From the NCBI RefSeq assembly GCF_026229185.1, contig NZ_JAGGJA010000016.1:36219-100218 (forward strand): a DNA stretch of 64,000 bases, written 5' to 3'. Origin of the DNA: Fodinibius salsisoli. GTDB lineage: Bacteria; Bacteroidota; Rhodothermia; Balneolales; Balneolaceae. Shown here piece by piece: positions 43,095 to 52,021 of this stretch. Positions within the stretch are counted from its first letter, which is position 1. Each line of letters starts with the position of its first letter. The notes under the pieces are model-generated. The model was not told the origin of the DNA and searched no databases. It was given only the letters and a program-made list of their open reading frames with translations. A program made the translations under genes and the position numbers.

Positions 43095-43592
43095 ATGAGT
43101 AATCCCAAAAAAGCAAAGAACGTCATGGAGATTAATATTGGTATAAGCGAAGAGAACCGGAAAGCGATTGCGGATGAACTATCAAAAGTATTAGCTGATT
43201 CGTATATGCTATATTTGAAAACACATAATTACCACTGGAATGTTACCGGTGAGTTGTTCCATTCACTGCATGAGCAGTTTGAGGAACAATATACCGAGCT
43301 GGCGGAAGCCATTGATGAAATTGCGGAACGCATTCGTGCTCTCGGTTACCGGGCGCCCGGTACGTTCAAAGAATTTAACGAGTTGACTTCCATAGACGAG
43401 GATACCGAAGAGCCGGAAGCACTCGAAATGGTTCGGCGGCTGGCATTGGGCAATGAACAAATCTTGCGTACGGCCCGTAAAGCGTTGAAACCCGCCAACG
43501 AAGCCGAAGATGAAGCGACCGTTGACCTGCTAACACAGCGATTGGATATACATGCCAAAACGGCCTGGATGCTTCGAAGTCACTTGGAGTAA
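43095..43592 (+). CDS. Dps-family DNA-protecting ferritin-like protein
   Basis: A 165-residue four-helix protein. The inter-subunit ferroxidase residues are visible in KTHNYHWNVTGELFHSLHEQFEEQYTELAEAIDEIAERIRALG (H, H, D/E, E), followed by YRAPGTFKEF. It has a lysine-rich N-terminal tail (MSNPKKAKNVMEI) that could bind DNA. A GATAGGAGAAGG ribosome site precedes the ATG. Dps oxidises Fe(II) with hydrogen peroxide and shields DNA in stress. A small coiled-coil gene follows after 40 bp, forming a stress-related pair. Confidence 0.93.
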   Translation: MSNPKKAKNVMEINIGISEENRKAIADELSKVLADSYMLYLKTHNYHWNVTGELFHSLHEQFEEQYTELAEAIDEIAERIRALGYRAPGTFKEFNELTSIDEDTEEPEALEMVRRLALGNEQILRTARKALKPANEAEDEATVDLLTQRLDIHAKTAWMLRSHLE

Positions 43593-43632
43593 TTGTATCT
43601 CATTCAATTTCAATTAATAGTATTAAACACTT

Positions 43633-43926
43633 ATGGCTACACGAGAAGAATACATCGAGAAGTTGGAAGCTCAGCTCAAAGAATGGAACAGTAAACTTGA
43701 TGAGTTGGAACAAAAGGCAGATCAAGAGTCGCAGGAGCTAAAGGGGAAATGGCAGGAAAAAGCTAAATCCCTAAAAGCAAAACGACGGAAGTTGAGTGAT
43801 AAGCTTGATAAAATCAAAGACTCCGGTGAAGATACCTTCGAGAAGATAAAGGAAGATACAGAAATCCTTTGGGGAGATCTGAAAGATGGATTTTCTGATG
43901 TGAAGGCTATCTTTCAGGAAGAGTAA
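43633..43926 (+). CDS. Small coiled-coil protein
   Basis: A 97-residue, highly charged, helical protein: MATREEYIEKLEAQLKEWNSKLDELEQKADQESQEL and a Lys/Glu-rich heptad pattern up to about residue 60, then EDTFEKIKEDTEILWGDLKDGFSDV. It resembles small stress-response helical proteins often found beside dps or mechanosensitive channels; no catalytic function is evident. It lies 40 bp after dps and is followed by an intrinsic terminator. Confidence 0.75.
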   Translation: MATREEYIEKLEAQLKEWNSKLDELEQKADQESQELKGKWQEKAKSLKAKRRKLSDKLDKIKDSGEDTFEKIKEDTEILWGDLKDGFSDVKAIFQEE

Positions 43927-43963
43927 ATCTTAATTGGAATCTAATAGATTTTTTTTAGATTAA

Positions 43964-43996
43964 GGGCAATGTACTCTGGTGCATTGTCCTTTTTTA
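43964..43996 (+). terminator. Intrinsic terminator after dps and the coiled-coil gene
   Basis: GGGCAATGTA (43964-43973), loop CTCTGG, TGCATTGTCC (43980-43989), then seven Ts. A weaker AATCTAA/TTAGATT hairpin precedes it at 43938-43961. Confidence 0.85.
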
Positions 43997-44041
43997 TTAG
44001 CTGTTATTAGCAAAAATTTTAAATAAACATTGGGAGTATTT

Positions 44042-44875
44042 ATGGAAAGTATTGACGGGTATCTAAATCAGGCTTGGCCGATTTTATTAAATGTGATTTA
44101 TGCCATAGTAATTTTAATTGTTGGATGGATTTTTGCCAACTGGGTAAACAGGACCATCAGGCGGAAAGGAGAGGCTTCTGCCAAGCTGGACGATACCTTG
44201 ATCAAGGTATTCGCCAAGACCGCCAAAGTGCTTGTTCTGGTGGTTGTCGTAATGGCCGTGTTAGATAAATTTGGCTTTAAAACTACCAGCTTGGTGGCCG
44301 TAGTTGGTGCCTTGGGCTTAGCTATTGGTATGGCCTGGCAGGGAGTGCTGGCCGACTTTGCGGCTGGAATTATGATCTTGGTGTTGCGCCCATTCAAGGT
44401 TGGGGATACAGTAGATATCGCTGGTGAGTTAGGTCATGTAGAAGAAGTTGGCCTTGTTACAACAAGGCTCAACTCGGTGGATAATGTTGCTGTAATCATG
44501 CCTAACTCAAATGTATGGGGCAACAATATTAAAAATCTGTCACTTAATGATATCCGCCGTGTCGATATGGTAATCGGATTCGGTTATGATGATGATATTG
44601 ATCATGCCAAGCAAACGATTAAGCAGGTGCTTTCGGAAGATGAGCGTATCCTGGATGATCCAGCTCCACAGATTGCCGTTTCTGAGCTTGGCGGAAGCTC
44701 GGTAAATGTAAATGTAAGACCGTGGACGAAGAAGGAAAACTACTGGGCGCTTAAATTTGATCTTACAGAAGCGATTAAGAAACGATTTGATGAAGAGGGG
44801 CTGAATTTCCCTTATCCATCACAAGATATCTACTTTTATAACCAGGATATTTCTGAGGAAGGGGAAGGAGCATAA
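44042..44875 (+). CDS. MscS-type mechanosensitive channel
   Basis: A 277-residue small-conductance channel. The ATG at 44042 is preferred over a TTG 12 bases earlier. Three membrane helices end in the pore helix LVAVVGALGLAIGMAWQGVLADFAAGIMILVLRPFKVGD, with the Gly/Ala packing pattern of MscS TM3. The cytoplasmic beta domain follows (VDIAGELGHVEEVGLVTTRLNSVDNVAVIMPNSNVWGNNIKNLS). It releases osmolytes during hypo-osmotic shock. It is monocistronic with a strong terminator 30 bp downstream. Confidence 0.93.
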   Translation: MESIDGYLNQAWPILLNVIYAIVILIVGWIFANWVNRTIRRKGEASAKLDDTLIKVFAKTAKVLVLVVVVMAVLDKFGFKTTSLVAVVGALGLAIGMAWQGVLADFAAGIMILVLRPFKVGDTVDIAGELGHVEEVGLVTTRLNSVDNVAVIMPNSNVWGNNIKNLSLNDIRRVDMVIGFGYDDDIDHAKQTIKQVLSEDERILDDPAPQIAVSELGGSSVNVNVRPWTKKENYWALKFDLTEAIKKRFDEEGLNFPYPSQDIYFYNQDISEEGEGA

Positions 44876-44903
44876 CCTTCTTGATAAGTAAAGTTTAATG
44901 GTA

Positions 44904-44938
44904 AAGGCCGGTTTCGATCAGAAACTGGCCTTTTTTAT
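44904..44938 (+). terminator. Intrinsic terminator after mscS
   Basis: AGGCCGGTTTC (44904 on) pairs with GAAACTGGCCT around GATCA: a stem of 11-12 bp with one G-T pair, followed by TTTTTTATT. Confidence 0.88.
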
Positions 44939-45146
44939 TAGCATCAACGGCTAATACAGCTATTCTTGAAATAAAATTCAGGTGAAAAGCAGGCAAAATG
45001 ATCTTGGTAGAACTGTCAAATATTTTTCCGGTCTATCCATTGTAATAAGTTGCGTAGAAATATTATCTTACCTAAACTAAAAAGCTGTAGAAGAATTCCG
45101 AATTTGAATTGCGAAGTGTTTAATTGAGGTTTCTGTGAAATCGATT

Positions 45147-47333
45147 ATGGAAGAGCAAAATAAAACATCCGAATATATATATGAGGATGAACAGGTATTT
45201 TTAACGGAAAAAAGGGAACTGTTTCTTAAGAAAGCGGCATCGGAAGATTCCGAAAAACTTTGCGACATTGCAGAAGATGACGAAGTGGAAGAGAAAGTAG
45301 CAGAACTCAAGGAAACCTTTGAGCAATTTCAGGAAAGATTTAAGGCGCTGATTGCAGCTGATGATACGGAGGTAGAACAGGTGAAAGAGCTTCGGTCCGA
45401 TATTGAAGGGAACGCTTGTATTGGCGATATAGAGGGGCTTTTATCTCAGGTTGAAACCTATCAGGAGACGTTAAAAAATCCTGAAACGCCTGATGAACAA
45501 GAAGCTTCTGATGACGGAGAAGTTGATGATGAGGCTATCGAAGAGCAGCCGGAAGAAGAGGAAAAGGATGAACAGCAACAGGTAGAAGCCGAAGAAGAAG
45601 TATCGGATGATGAGGAGACGGAGGCCGAATCAGAAGAAAGCGAAGAGACCGAGGAGGACGATCCCGTTCAGTATTATCGCGCTATTGTTAAGAAGGCGCA
45701 GGATCTCGCCAAGCAGACCGACTGGCCTTATGTATCGATGGAGCTTGACAACCTGAGTCGCGAGTGGTCCGAAGGTCCGGATACGGATTCAGATGAGGTG
45801 AAGAAGCTTTTCAGTAAATTTAATGATGCTGTTCAAAACTTTGAGCAACGCAAGGAAGAGCACTATGAGGAGCTTAACAAAAGGAAACAGGAAAATTTTG
45901 AGACCAAGAAGAGGCTGTTGGAGGAGCTGGAAGGTATCATCTCGAATGAGACCTGGACGGCCACCCGACGCGTCAGTCAGATAAAAGGGCAATGGAGCAG
46001 TATTGGCGCCCTGCCATCCGGCAAAGGAGAAAATTTTGATGAACGGTATAAGGAGTTAATTAGCACCTTTAATGACCACAAGGTAGATCGGCTGGTTCAG
46101 GAACGCCAGAAGCGCGAAGACAACCTAATGGTGAAGCTGACGGTGCTCGAAAAGATGGAACGGGTCAATAAATCTATTGACCATGAGACCGAGAACTGGA
46201 GCGATATTGATGAACAGTTCGATTCGTTGACCAAGCAGTGGAAAAAAATTGGTCGTGTTCCCAAAGAAAAGTCTAATGAGGTGTGGGAACGCTATAAGAA
46301 AGCGCAGGATGACTTCTACGATTTAAAATACCGCTACAATCCTGACCATCAAAGTATGGTCGATAAGTTTTCGAGTAAGAAAGAAAAGCTTATCGAAGAA
46401 GCCGAAGCCTTGGTAGAGGCTGATGATATTGCTATCGCAGCCCGAAAGATTAATAAGCTGCACCGCCGCTGGAAAAAAGTAGGTAACTTGCCACAACGGG
46501 CCGAAGATAAGCTTTGGTCTCGTTTTAAAGCCGCAACGGATGCTTTTAATGAACTAAAGGCTAATAATCAGGAGAAGATAAAAGAGCAGGAAGAAGAGCA
46601 TTATCAGCAGAAGCTCGACCTGATTGATCAGGCCAATGCCATTAAAGATACCGACGACTTTGAAAAAGGGCACTCCAAGATGCAGAGTATGATGGATCGC
46701 TGGAAGAAGATTGGTCCGGTGGCTCGCAGCAAGTCCAATAAAATTTGGAAGCAGTTTAAGGGGGCGATGGATGAGTTTTATGACCGCCGTCGCGAACATT
46801 TTAAGGAGGTTAAAGAAGAGCGAAAGGATAACCTCGAAGAGAAAAAAGAGCTTCTGGAAAAGCTACATGAGCTCGGTCGGCATGAAGATCCTATTGAGGC
46901 GGTAGAAATCGCCAAAGGCCTGCAAGAGAAGTTCAAAAATGTAGGCTATGTGCCCATCAAGCACAAAAATACGATGTGGAAGAAGTATCGTGAGGCCTGC
47001 GATATCATTTATGACCGTTTCCGTGCCGCCAAGTCGGGAGACAAATTTGACCAAGAGCTGGCTAAAGCCGACCTGGATACCGACGATCGTAATAAAATTC
47101 AGAAACTTCGCAAACAATTTAAGAAGGTTAAAAAAGAAGCACGCGAGCTTGAGAAAGAGGTTCTGCAGTTCAAGGAAAAACGAACCTATTTCAGTTCTTC
47201 CGGGGATGGTAACCCCCTGCTTGATCAGCTGAATGAAAAAATTCAGGAAGCAGAAGATAAGCTACAGGCTAAGCAAGACAAGATGGATGCCCTGACCGAA
47301 CAGATGGATGACATTCGGGCCGAGGCTGAATAG
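45147..47333 (+). CDS. DUF349 repeat protein
   Basis: A protein of about 728 residues; an in-frame GTG at 45135 would add four. Residues 115-170 are a very acidic linker (EEQPEEEEKDEQQQVEAEEE). From about 170 on there are several DUF349 units, each with a W-x-x-I/V-G/P-x-x-P core (QWKKIGRVPKEKSNEVWERYKKAQDDFY, RWKKVGNLPQRAEDKLWSRFKAATDAF, RWKKIGPVARSKSNKIWKQFKGAMDEFY, KFKNVGYVPIKHKNTMWKKYREACDIIY). The C-terminus is a long coiled coil. DUF349 proteins are common in Bacteroidetes; their function is unknown. No membrane segment is seen. Confidence 0.9.
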   Translation: MEEQNKTSEYIYEDEQVFLTEKRELFLKKAASEDSEKLCDIAEDDEVEEKVAELKETFEQFQERFKALIAADDTEVEQVKELRSDIEGNACIGDIEGLLSQVETYQETLKNPETPDEQEASDDGEVDDEAIEEQPEEEEKDEQQQVEAEEEVSDDEETEAESEESEETEEDDPVQYYRAIVKKAQDLAKQTDWPYVSMELDNLSREWSEGPDTDSDEVKKLFSKFNDAVQNFEQRKEEHYEELNKRKQENFETKKRLLEELEGIISNETWTATRRVSQIKGQWSSIGALPSGKGENFDERYKELISTFNDHKVDRLVQERQKREDNLMVKLTVLEKMERVNKSIDHETENWSDIDEQFDSLTKQWKKIGRVPKEKSNEVWERYKKAQDDFYDLKYRYNPDHQSMVDKFSSKKEKLIEEAEALVEADDIAIAARKINKLHRRWKKVGNLPQRAEDKLWSRFKAATDAFNELKANNQEKIKEQEEEHYQQKLDLIDQANAIKDTDDFEKGHSKMQSMMDRWKKIGPVARSKSNKIWKQFKGAMDEFYDRRREHFKEVKEERKDNLEEKKELLEKLHELGRHEDPIEAVEIAKGLQEKFKNVGYVPIKHKNTMWKKYREACDIIYDRFRAAKSGDKFDQELAKADLDTDDRNKIQKLRKQFKKVKKEARELEKEVLQFKEKRTYFSSSGDGNPLLDQLNEKIQEAEDKLQAKQDKMDALTEQMDDIRAEAE

Positions 47334-47408
47334 CCTGCCTGGGGATTCTACTTGAAGGTATAGCAGCTGGGAATGGGAATAGGGAGGCAATGACCAAAGA
47401 CGCTGAGG

Positions 47409-48272
47409 ATGGGCGATCAATTATCGTGTAAGATTACATTTTGGGGAGTGCGAGGCTCTACGCCCTGCGCTGATCCAGAGCATATGGCGTTTGGTGGCAA
47501 CACAACCTGCGTTCAAATTCATATTCCCGGTTCTGATGAGCAACTTATTTTGGACAGTGGAACGGGAATCCGAAAGTTGGGCAATAAACTGTCCGGACAA
47601 AACCAAAATATCAGGGGACATATTTTTATTACGCATCCCCATCGCGACCACCTCCAGGGTTTCCCTTTTTTTCGTCCCTTGTATAGTTCAGGCAACAATT
47701 TTGAAATACATATGCCTGAACAGGAACAAGGAAGCTGTCGGGAAATTTTTACCGAGCATCACAGCAAAACGTTCTTTCCGGTTTCTCTGGATATGATGAA
47801 TGCCCACCTTACCTTTGTTGACCAACCACCTGAACGAACCACCTATGAGGGGTTTGAAGTAGAATTTATGCGGGCAAATCATAGTACAAACACCGCTATC
47901 TATAAATTCCATCTGGATGGCCGGCAGCTTATTTTCGCACCCGATAATGAGCTGGTCCCCGAGGATCTGGAGGAGGACTGGGGGCATAAGGAGCGAATCC
48001 GGGAGTTCTTTCAGGATGCTGATATTTTAATTCATGATGCGCAGTATGACCTTGAGGCATACAAGCATAAGCAGGGATGGGGACATTCTGCATGGCAACA
48101 GGTTATAAAGGTAGCGAGAGAGACAGGGGTAGCCAAGCTGCTGTTAACGCATCACGATCCAAGTTCGGATGATGAAAAGCTATATCAGCTTGATGAACAT
48201 ATTCAGGAAGAGTATGGAGCTTATTTTGACATCATTGAGCTCGCAAAGGAGGGAGACACAAGCTTTTTATAA
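47409..48272 (+). CDS. MBL-fold metallohydrolase
   Basis: A 287-residue metallo-beta-lactamase-fold enzyme. It starts CKITFWGVRGSTPCADPEHMAFGGNTTCVQI, has the metal site FITHPHRDHLQGFPFF (H-x-H-x-D-H), a later His in MRANHSTNT, the metal Asp in IFAPDNE, and a final LLTHHDP. The start and GVRGSTP motif match the phosphodiesterase-like group that resembles PhnP and RNase Z and is often fused or linked to signalling domains. The substrate is not predictable; a cyclic nucleotide or phosphodiester is likely. Confidence 0.88.
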   Translation: MGDQLSCKITFWGVRGSTPCADPEHMAFGGNTTCVQIHIPGSDEQLILDSGTGIRKLGNKLSGQNQNIRGHIFITHPHRDHLQGFPFFRPLYSSGNNFEIHMPEQEQGSCREIFTEHHSKTFFPVSLDMMNAHLTFVDQPPERTTYEGFEVEFMRANHSTNTAIYKFHLDGRQLIFAPDNELVPEDLEEDWGHKERIREFFQDADILIHDAQYDLEAYKHKQGWGHSAWQQVIKVARETGVAKLLLTHHDPSSDDEKLYQLDEHIQEEYGAYFDIIELAKEGDTSFL

Positions 48273-48273
48273 A

Positions 48274-48305
48274 AAAGTGAGGATGTGGTTGGACACCCTC
48301 ACTTT
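48274..48305. terminator. Bidirectional terminator between convergent genes
   Basis: AAAGTGAGG (48274-48282) pairs with CCTCACTTT (48297-48305). A and T runs on both sides let it serve both the MBL gene and the convergent outer-membrane gene. Confidence 0.7.
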
Positions 48306-48335
48306 CTGTTGAAAGAATATAGCGATGATCCTCAG

Positions 48336-48806
48336 TTAGAGATAAAACCGAATACCAATCCCTCCTTCAACATCAAGATCCGTATCTGGAGCAAGGTTGA
48401 TAATGGGGGCTACCTCCATGAAGAGTCCGATAGGAGCATCTTCGAAAAGGTAATTAAGGCCAACAGGAACACGAGCACCAATAACGGCATCATCATCTGC
48501 CAGGATAACACGCCCGCCAATACCGTAATACAACGGTAATGATCCCTCATCAACTTCATCAAAGAGATTAAAATTATGCCAGAGATAGTCGGCATGGACA
48601 TGTACCGCATCACGATTTAATGACCAGGCTAATCCCACATCAAAAGCGTTGTTGCCGCCTAACCAGGATTTGAGGCTTAAGCCTGTAGGCTCACCTACCA
48701 TAACCCCTATGCCAATATCTTTATCGGCTTGCTGGGCATGGGTGATGCTCGTCATCGATAAAAATAGTAGGGCCGTTACAAAGACAGTGGATAATGTTTT
48801 CTTCAT
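48336..48806 (-). CDS. Small outer-membrane beta-barrel protein
   Basis: A 156-residue exported protein with a classical signal peptide (MKKTLSTVFVTALLFLSMTSITHAQ, cleavage near residue 25). The mature part consists of alternating strands such as IGIGVMVGEPTGLSLKSWL, AFDVGLAWSL, AVHVHADYLWHNF and LPLYYGIGGRV, and ends GGIGIRFYL with aromatic-rich C-terminal strand, as expected for an 8-strand barrel of the OmpW/OmpA-like size. Function unknown. It is monocistronic on the minus strand. Confidence 0.85.
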   Translation of the reverse strand: MKKTLSTVFVTALLFLSMTSITHAQQADKDIGIGVMVGEPTGLSLKSWLGGNNAFDVGLAWSLNRDAVHVHADYLWHNFNLFDEVDEGSLPLYYGIGGRVILADDDAVIGARVPVGLNYLFEDAPIGLFMEVAPIINLAPDTDLDVEGGIGIRFYL

Positions 48807-48987
48807 AAATTTAAAATAGTTTTATGGGTTATTTGGTAAGATTTATTTATTTAACGCAGTCATCTCTAAGTAATCTTGCAATAAAAAAGTTCCGTTTATT
48901 TTGACTGTAAATCCAATCTGGAACTTCGGAATTGCCGTATATAAGCTATAGATACCACTTTAAACCTTAATCTAAACTGATTTTAAA

Positions 48988-49323
48988 ATGAGAGAAACCT
49001 ATTACAAGCCCGAAGATCTTAAAAAGTTTGAAGATGTCGGTGAATTTGGTCCTGAACTGGCGGAGAAGTTTTTTGACTATTATGGAGCCGTATTTGAGGA
49101 AGGGGCCCTAAGTGCCCGCGAAAAAGCACTGATTGCCCTGGCAGTATCGCATACGGTGCAGTGCCCCTATTGTATTGATGCTTATACAACCGATAGCCTC
49201 GAAAAGGGCGCCAGTGAAGAACAGATGATGGAGGCGGTGCATGTAGCCTCTGCTATACGCGGGGGATCTTCATTGGTACACGGGGTGCAGATGATGAATA
49301 AAACCAAAGATTTAAGCATGTAA
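48988..49323 (+). CDS. Arsenosugar biosynthesis-associated peroxidase-like protein
   Basis: A 111-residue carboxymuconolactone decarboxylase/AhpD-fold protein. The active-site pair is in SHTVQCPYCIDAYTTDSLEKGA (C-P-Y-C), and the protein starts MRETYYKPEDLKKFEDVGEFGPELAEKFFDYYGAVFEEG, a hallmark of the TIGR04169-type subgroup found next to arsS. It is therefore assigned to the arsenosugar cluster that follows. The CxxC pair suggests a thiol peroxidase or reductase role, perhaps on an arsenic intermediate; this is inference. Confidence 0.88.
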   Translation: MRETYYKPEDLKKFEDVGEFGPELAEKFFDYYGAVFEEGALSAREKALIALAVSHTVQCPYCIDAYTTDSLEKGASEEQMMEAVHVASAIRGGSSLVHGVQMMNKTKDLSM

Positions 49324-49454
49324 TGCAGGATGAAGGATATGGGGAGTAAGTATTCAGAACTCAGAATCCAGAATTCATCGAGTGCTGATAGCTGGACAGG
49401 ACCACAGATCCCATTATCCACCACTTATTACTCATCACTCACAACTCCCAAACC

Positions 49455-50507
49455 ATGATCAAATCCCTGAAGACACAGCACCATAAACTATCGGATCCGG
49501 CCTATCAGCTTCACGTGCTGAATGACCATTCTGAGTCGTTGCGTAATCAGCCTAAATTTCGTGAGAAACTGGAAGAAATCAACCTTTATCCATTAAAGCC
49601 TACGGGGATTGAAATTTTCCAGATGAATGTGGGCTACATGTGCAATATGACGTGCAAGCACTGCCATGTTGATGCGGGACCGGATCGCACAGAGGTTATG
49701 AGCAAGGAGACGTTCAAGCAATGCCTGGAAGCACTGCAGCATTCGAAGGCCGATACTGTCGACCTGACGGGCGGGGCTCCCGAAATGAATCCCCATTTTC
49801 GGTGGTTTGTGGAAAAAGTCTCTGCGTTAGGGAAACATATCATTGTCCGCTCCAACCTGACGATTCTGACGACCGCCCCCAAATACCAGGCGCTGCCCAA
49901 ATTTTTTGCTGAACACGGGGTAGAAGTGACCTGTTCGCTGCCCTTTTATAATAAATCCAGAACCGACCGGCAACGGGGAGAAGGGACCTACGATCGGTCG
50001 GTGGAGGCGTTGAAAAAACTAAATGCCATCGGCTACGGCACGGAAGGGACTGGCCTGGAGCTGAACCTGGTGTATAATCCGGCGGGTGCTTTTTTACCCG
50101 GGGGACAGGAATCCCTCGAAAAGGATTTCAAACGTCAGCTTAAGCGTAAGCACGGAATAACGTTTAACAACCTGTTTACGATCACGAATCTCCCGATCAG
50201 TCGATATCTTAACTTTTTGCTGGAGTCCGGCAACCTGGAGGAGTATATGGATCGGCTGATCACTTCCTTTAATCCAGCTGCAGCTCAAGGAGTGATGTGC
50301 CGAAATACGATTTCTGTGGGGTGGGACGGCACCTTATATGACTGTGACTTTAATCAGATGCTGGAGATGCCCGTAGAAGAACAAGCCCCCCGGCATATCA
50401 GCGAATGGAACGAGTTAAAGCTCAATAATCGTGAGGTTAAAATAAACCAGCACTGCTTTGGATGTACGGCGGGTGCGGGGAGTAGCTGTGGTGGAGCAAC
50501 GACATAG
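49455..50507 (+). CDS. arsS: Arsenosugar biosynthesis radical SAM protein ArsS
   Basis: A 350-residue radical SAM enzyme. The 4Fe-4S cysteines are in GYMCNMTCKHCHVDAGPDR (C-x3-C-x2-C), followed by DLTGGAPEMNP and VRSNLTIL. The C-terminal domain has CRNTISVGWDGTLYDCDFNQML and the cysteine-rich end HCFGCTAGAGSSCGG, which in some homologues contains selenocysteine; here all positions are Cys codons. ArsS transfers the 5'-deoxyadenosyl group to dimethylarsenic, giving the precursor of oxo-arsenosugars. The dimethylarsenic-forming ArsM is not in this window. Confidence 0.93.
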   Translation: MIKSLKTQHHKLSDPAYQLHVLNDHSESLRNQPKFREKLEEINLYPLKPTGIEIFQMNVGYMCNMTCKHCHVDAGPDRTEVMSKETFKQCLEALQHSKADTVDLTGGAPEMNPHFRWFVEKVSALGKHIIVRSNLTILTTAPKYQALPKFFAEHGVEVTCSLPFYNKSRTDRQRGEGTYDRSVEALKKLNAIGYGTEGTGLELNLVYNPAGAFLPGGQESLEKDFKRQLKRKHGITFNNLFTITNLPISRYLNFLLESGNLEEYMDRLITSFNPAAAQGVMCRNTISVGWDGTLYDCDFNQMLEMPVEEQAPRHISEWNELKLNNREVKINQHCFGCTAGAGSSCGGATT

Positions 50508-50572
50508 ATCATCAGTTTTATTAAATTTCCAAAGGTTAGTAAAACTTTCTCTGAAAATATTTAATTAACACT

Positions 50573-51208
50573 ATGGCAGATTCTACAAACGAATGTCTCC
50601 TTATTTTTGCAAAAAACCCGGAAAGAGGAAAGGTAAAAACACGACTGGCAAAAACCATTGGTGATGGGCAAGCTCTAGCAGTTTATAAGAAACTCCTCCG
50701 GATCACCAAATCGGTGACCGATACGTTGGATCTCTCCAGGCAGATTTGGTATTCAAACTATATTAATGAACAAGATCTGTGGTCGAAAGGTGGGTATGAG
50801 CAACGGTTGCAGGAGGGCGATGATTTGGGCATGCGCATGCAAAAGGCCTTTGCCCGGGCATTTTCGGATGGTTTTTCTAAAGTGGCTATCATCGGTACGG
50901 ACTGCGCAGCCATTACATCTAAGATTTTAAGGCAGGCATTTCAACAACTGGAAGAACATCCGGTGGTCATAGGTCCATCAAGTGATGGGGGATATTACCT
51001 TTTAGGTATGACCAATTTCTATCCTGCTCTTTTTGAGCAAAAGGAATGGAGCACGTCATCTGTTTGCCGGGAGACCATCCAGCAGCTTAAAACTATGGAA
51101 ATCTCGTATCATGAGTTACCTGTACTAAACGATATTGATACAGCAGAGGATTTACGGGCTTCGGGAATAGACATTGCAAAAAGCGACCGGGAGTGCAACT
51201 CCCTCTAA
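50573..51208 (+). CDS. Arsenosugar-associated glycosyltransferase 1 (TIGR04282/DUF2064)
   Basis: A 211-residue nucleotide-sugar-transferase-like protein. It starts with CLLIFAKNPERGKVKTRLAKTIGDGQALAVYKKLL, the family's nucleotide-binding start, and has RMQKAFARAFSDGFSKVAIIGTDCAAITSKIL and VVIGPSSDGGYYLLGM. It ends with DIDTAEDL, normal for the family. The REP sequence starts within its last codons. It follows arsS by 65 bp and is thought to take part in glycosylating or trimming the adenosyl-arsenic intermediate; the exact reaction is not established. Confidence 0.9.
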   Translation: MADSTNECLLIFAKNPERGKVKTRLAKTIGDGQALAVYKKLLRITKSVTDTLDLSRQIWYSNYINEQDLWSKGGYEQRLQEGDDLGMRMQKAFARAFSDGFSKVAIIGTDCAAITSKILRQAFQQLEEHPVVIGPSSDGGYYLLGMTNFYPALFEQKEWSTSSVCRETIQQLKTMEISYHELPVLNDIDTAEDLRASGIDIAKSDRECNSL

Positions 51209-51279
51209 GCATATGCTTAAGAGATTTTATAAAAAACAAGCTTCAAGGGAGTCAAGCTCCGAGGGAGTTATACTCCCGA
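51188..51279. repeat. REP inverted pair upstream of the RAYT gene
   Basis: Forward REP CGGGAGTGCAACTCCCTCT (51188-51206), partly inside the end of the glycosyltransferase gene, and reverse REP GAGGGAGTTATACTCCCG (51261-51278). A decayed half copy (AGGGAGTCAAGCTCC) lies at 51246-51260. Confidence 0.85.
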
Positions 51280-51301
51280 TCAAACCAAAGGGGCCAAAAT
51301 C

Positions 51302-51850
51302 ATGAAAATATATGATGATGTAGAAATCTACTTTGTTACCTCAACAATTATCGAATGGTATCCGGTTTTTACAAAGAGGCTATATTTTGATGTTATTGTT
51401 GACAGTCTTCAATATTGTCAGGTAGAAAAAGATTTACGGATTCATGCTTATGTTATTATGCTTGATCATATCCATCTGGTTGTTTCTTTGAGTAACAAAT
51501 CCCCCAAAAGGTTGAGTGATGTGTTTCGTGACTTTAAGCGATTTACTTCTCGAGAAATAACAATGCTGTTAAAGAAAGAAAGTAATCAGCAGGCATTAAA
51601 TATTTTTAAAAGAGCGGCTATTAATGATGAAAGAAAAAATAATTTCAAAGTGTGGCAAGAAGGTTTTCATCCAAAGGGCATTTATAATGAGAAATTTGGG
51701 CTTCAAAAGCTGGAATATATTCACAGTAATCCGGTTAAAAAGGGGTGTGTATTAAAACCGGAACATTGGCAGTATTCCAGTGCTGGTTTTTATTGCGGAT
51801 ATAATAACGTGCCGTTAGAGGTGGAGGATATTTTTAAAATTAATGAGTAG
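51302..51850 (+). CDS. RAYT-type REP-associated Y1 transposase
   Basis: A 182-residue HUH-superfamily protein. The metal-binding HUH motif is in AYVIMLDHIHLVVSL (H-I-H) and the catalytic tyrosine is in LQKLEYIHSNPVKKG, followed by PEHWQYSSAGFYCG. Family context is decisive: REP hairpins lie on both sides (51188-51279 and 51861-52089). RAYTs nick and join single-stranded REP DNA. The gene is intact and on the strand of the arsenosugar operon, which it splits between its two glycosyltransferases. Whether it is still active is unknown. Confidence 0.92.
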   Translation: MKIYDDVEIYFVTSTIIEWYPVFTKRLYFDVIVDSLQYCQVEKDLRIHAYVIMLDHIHLVVSLSNKSPKRLSDVFRDFKRFTSREITMLLKKESNQQALNIFKRAAINDERKNNFKVWQEGFHPKGIYNEKFGLQKLEYIHSNPVKKGCVLKPEHWQYSSAGFYCGYNNVPLEVEDIFKINE

Positions 51851-51860
51851 TAGATGCAAC

Positions 51861-51935
51861 CGGGAGTGTAACTCCCTCTGAGCATATATCTTATGAAGTA
51901 AAGTGTTCAAGCTCCAAGGGCGTTGTACTCCCGAT
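51861..51935. repeat. REP inverted pair downstream of the RAYT gene
   Basis: Forward REP CGGGAGTGTAACTCCCTCTG (51861-51880) and reverse REP GGGCGTTGTACTCCCGAT (51918-51935). AGCATAT follows the forward copy here, as at 51207-51213. Confidence 0.85.
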
Positions 51936-51958
51936 AGAAAAATCAATTTAAGCTGATA

Positions 51959-52021
51959 ATGGAATTAAGTGTAATAATACCAACCTATAACGAGGAAGAG
52001 TCTATTGGGGAAGTAAGGTAA
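51959..52021 (+). pseudogene. Stray 5' end of a glycosyltransferase gene between REPs
   Basis: ATG at 51959 opens 20 codons reading MELSVIIPTYNEEESIGEVR and a stop. It corresponds to KLSVIIPTYNEAEVIAKTVR of the intact glycosyltransferase that follows at 52127 but differs in sequence, so it is a diverged duplicate or a remnant of the original start of that gene. Confidence 0.7.

Noticed and set aside
50453..50507. Selenocysteine (TGA) at the ArsS C-terminus
   Set aside because: All cysteine positions in the CFGCTAGAGSSC end are TGT or TGC; the first stop is a TAG after the motif.
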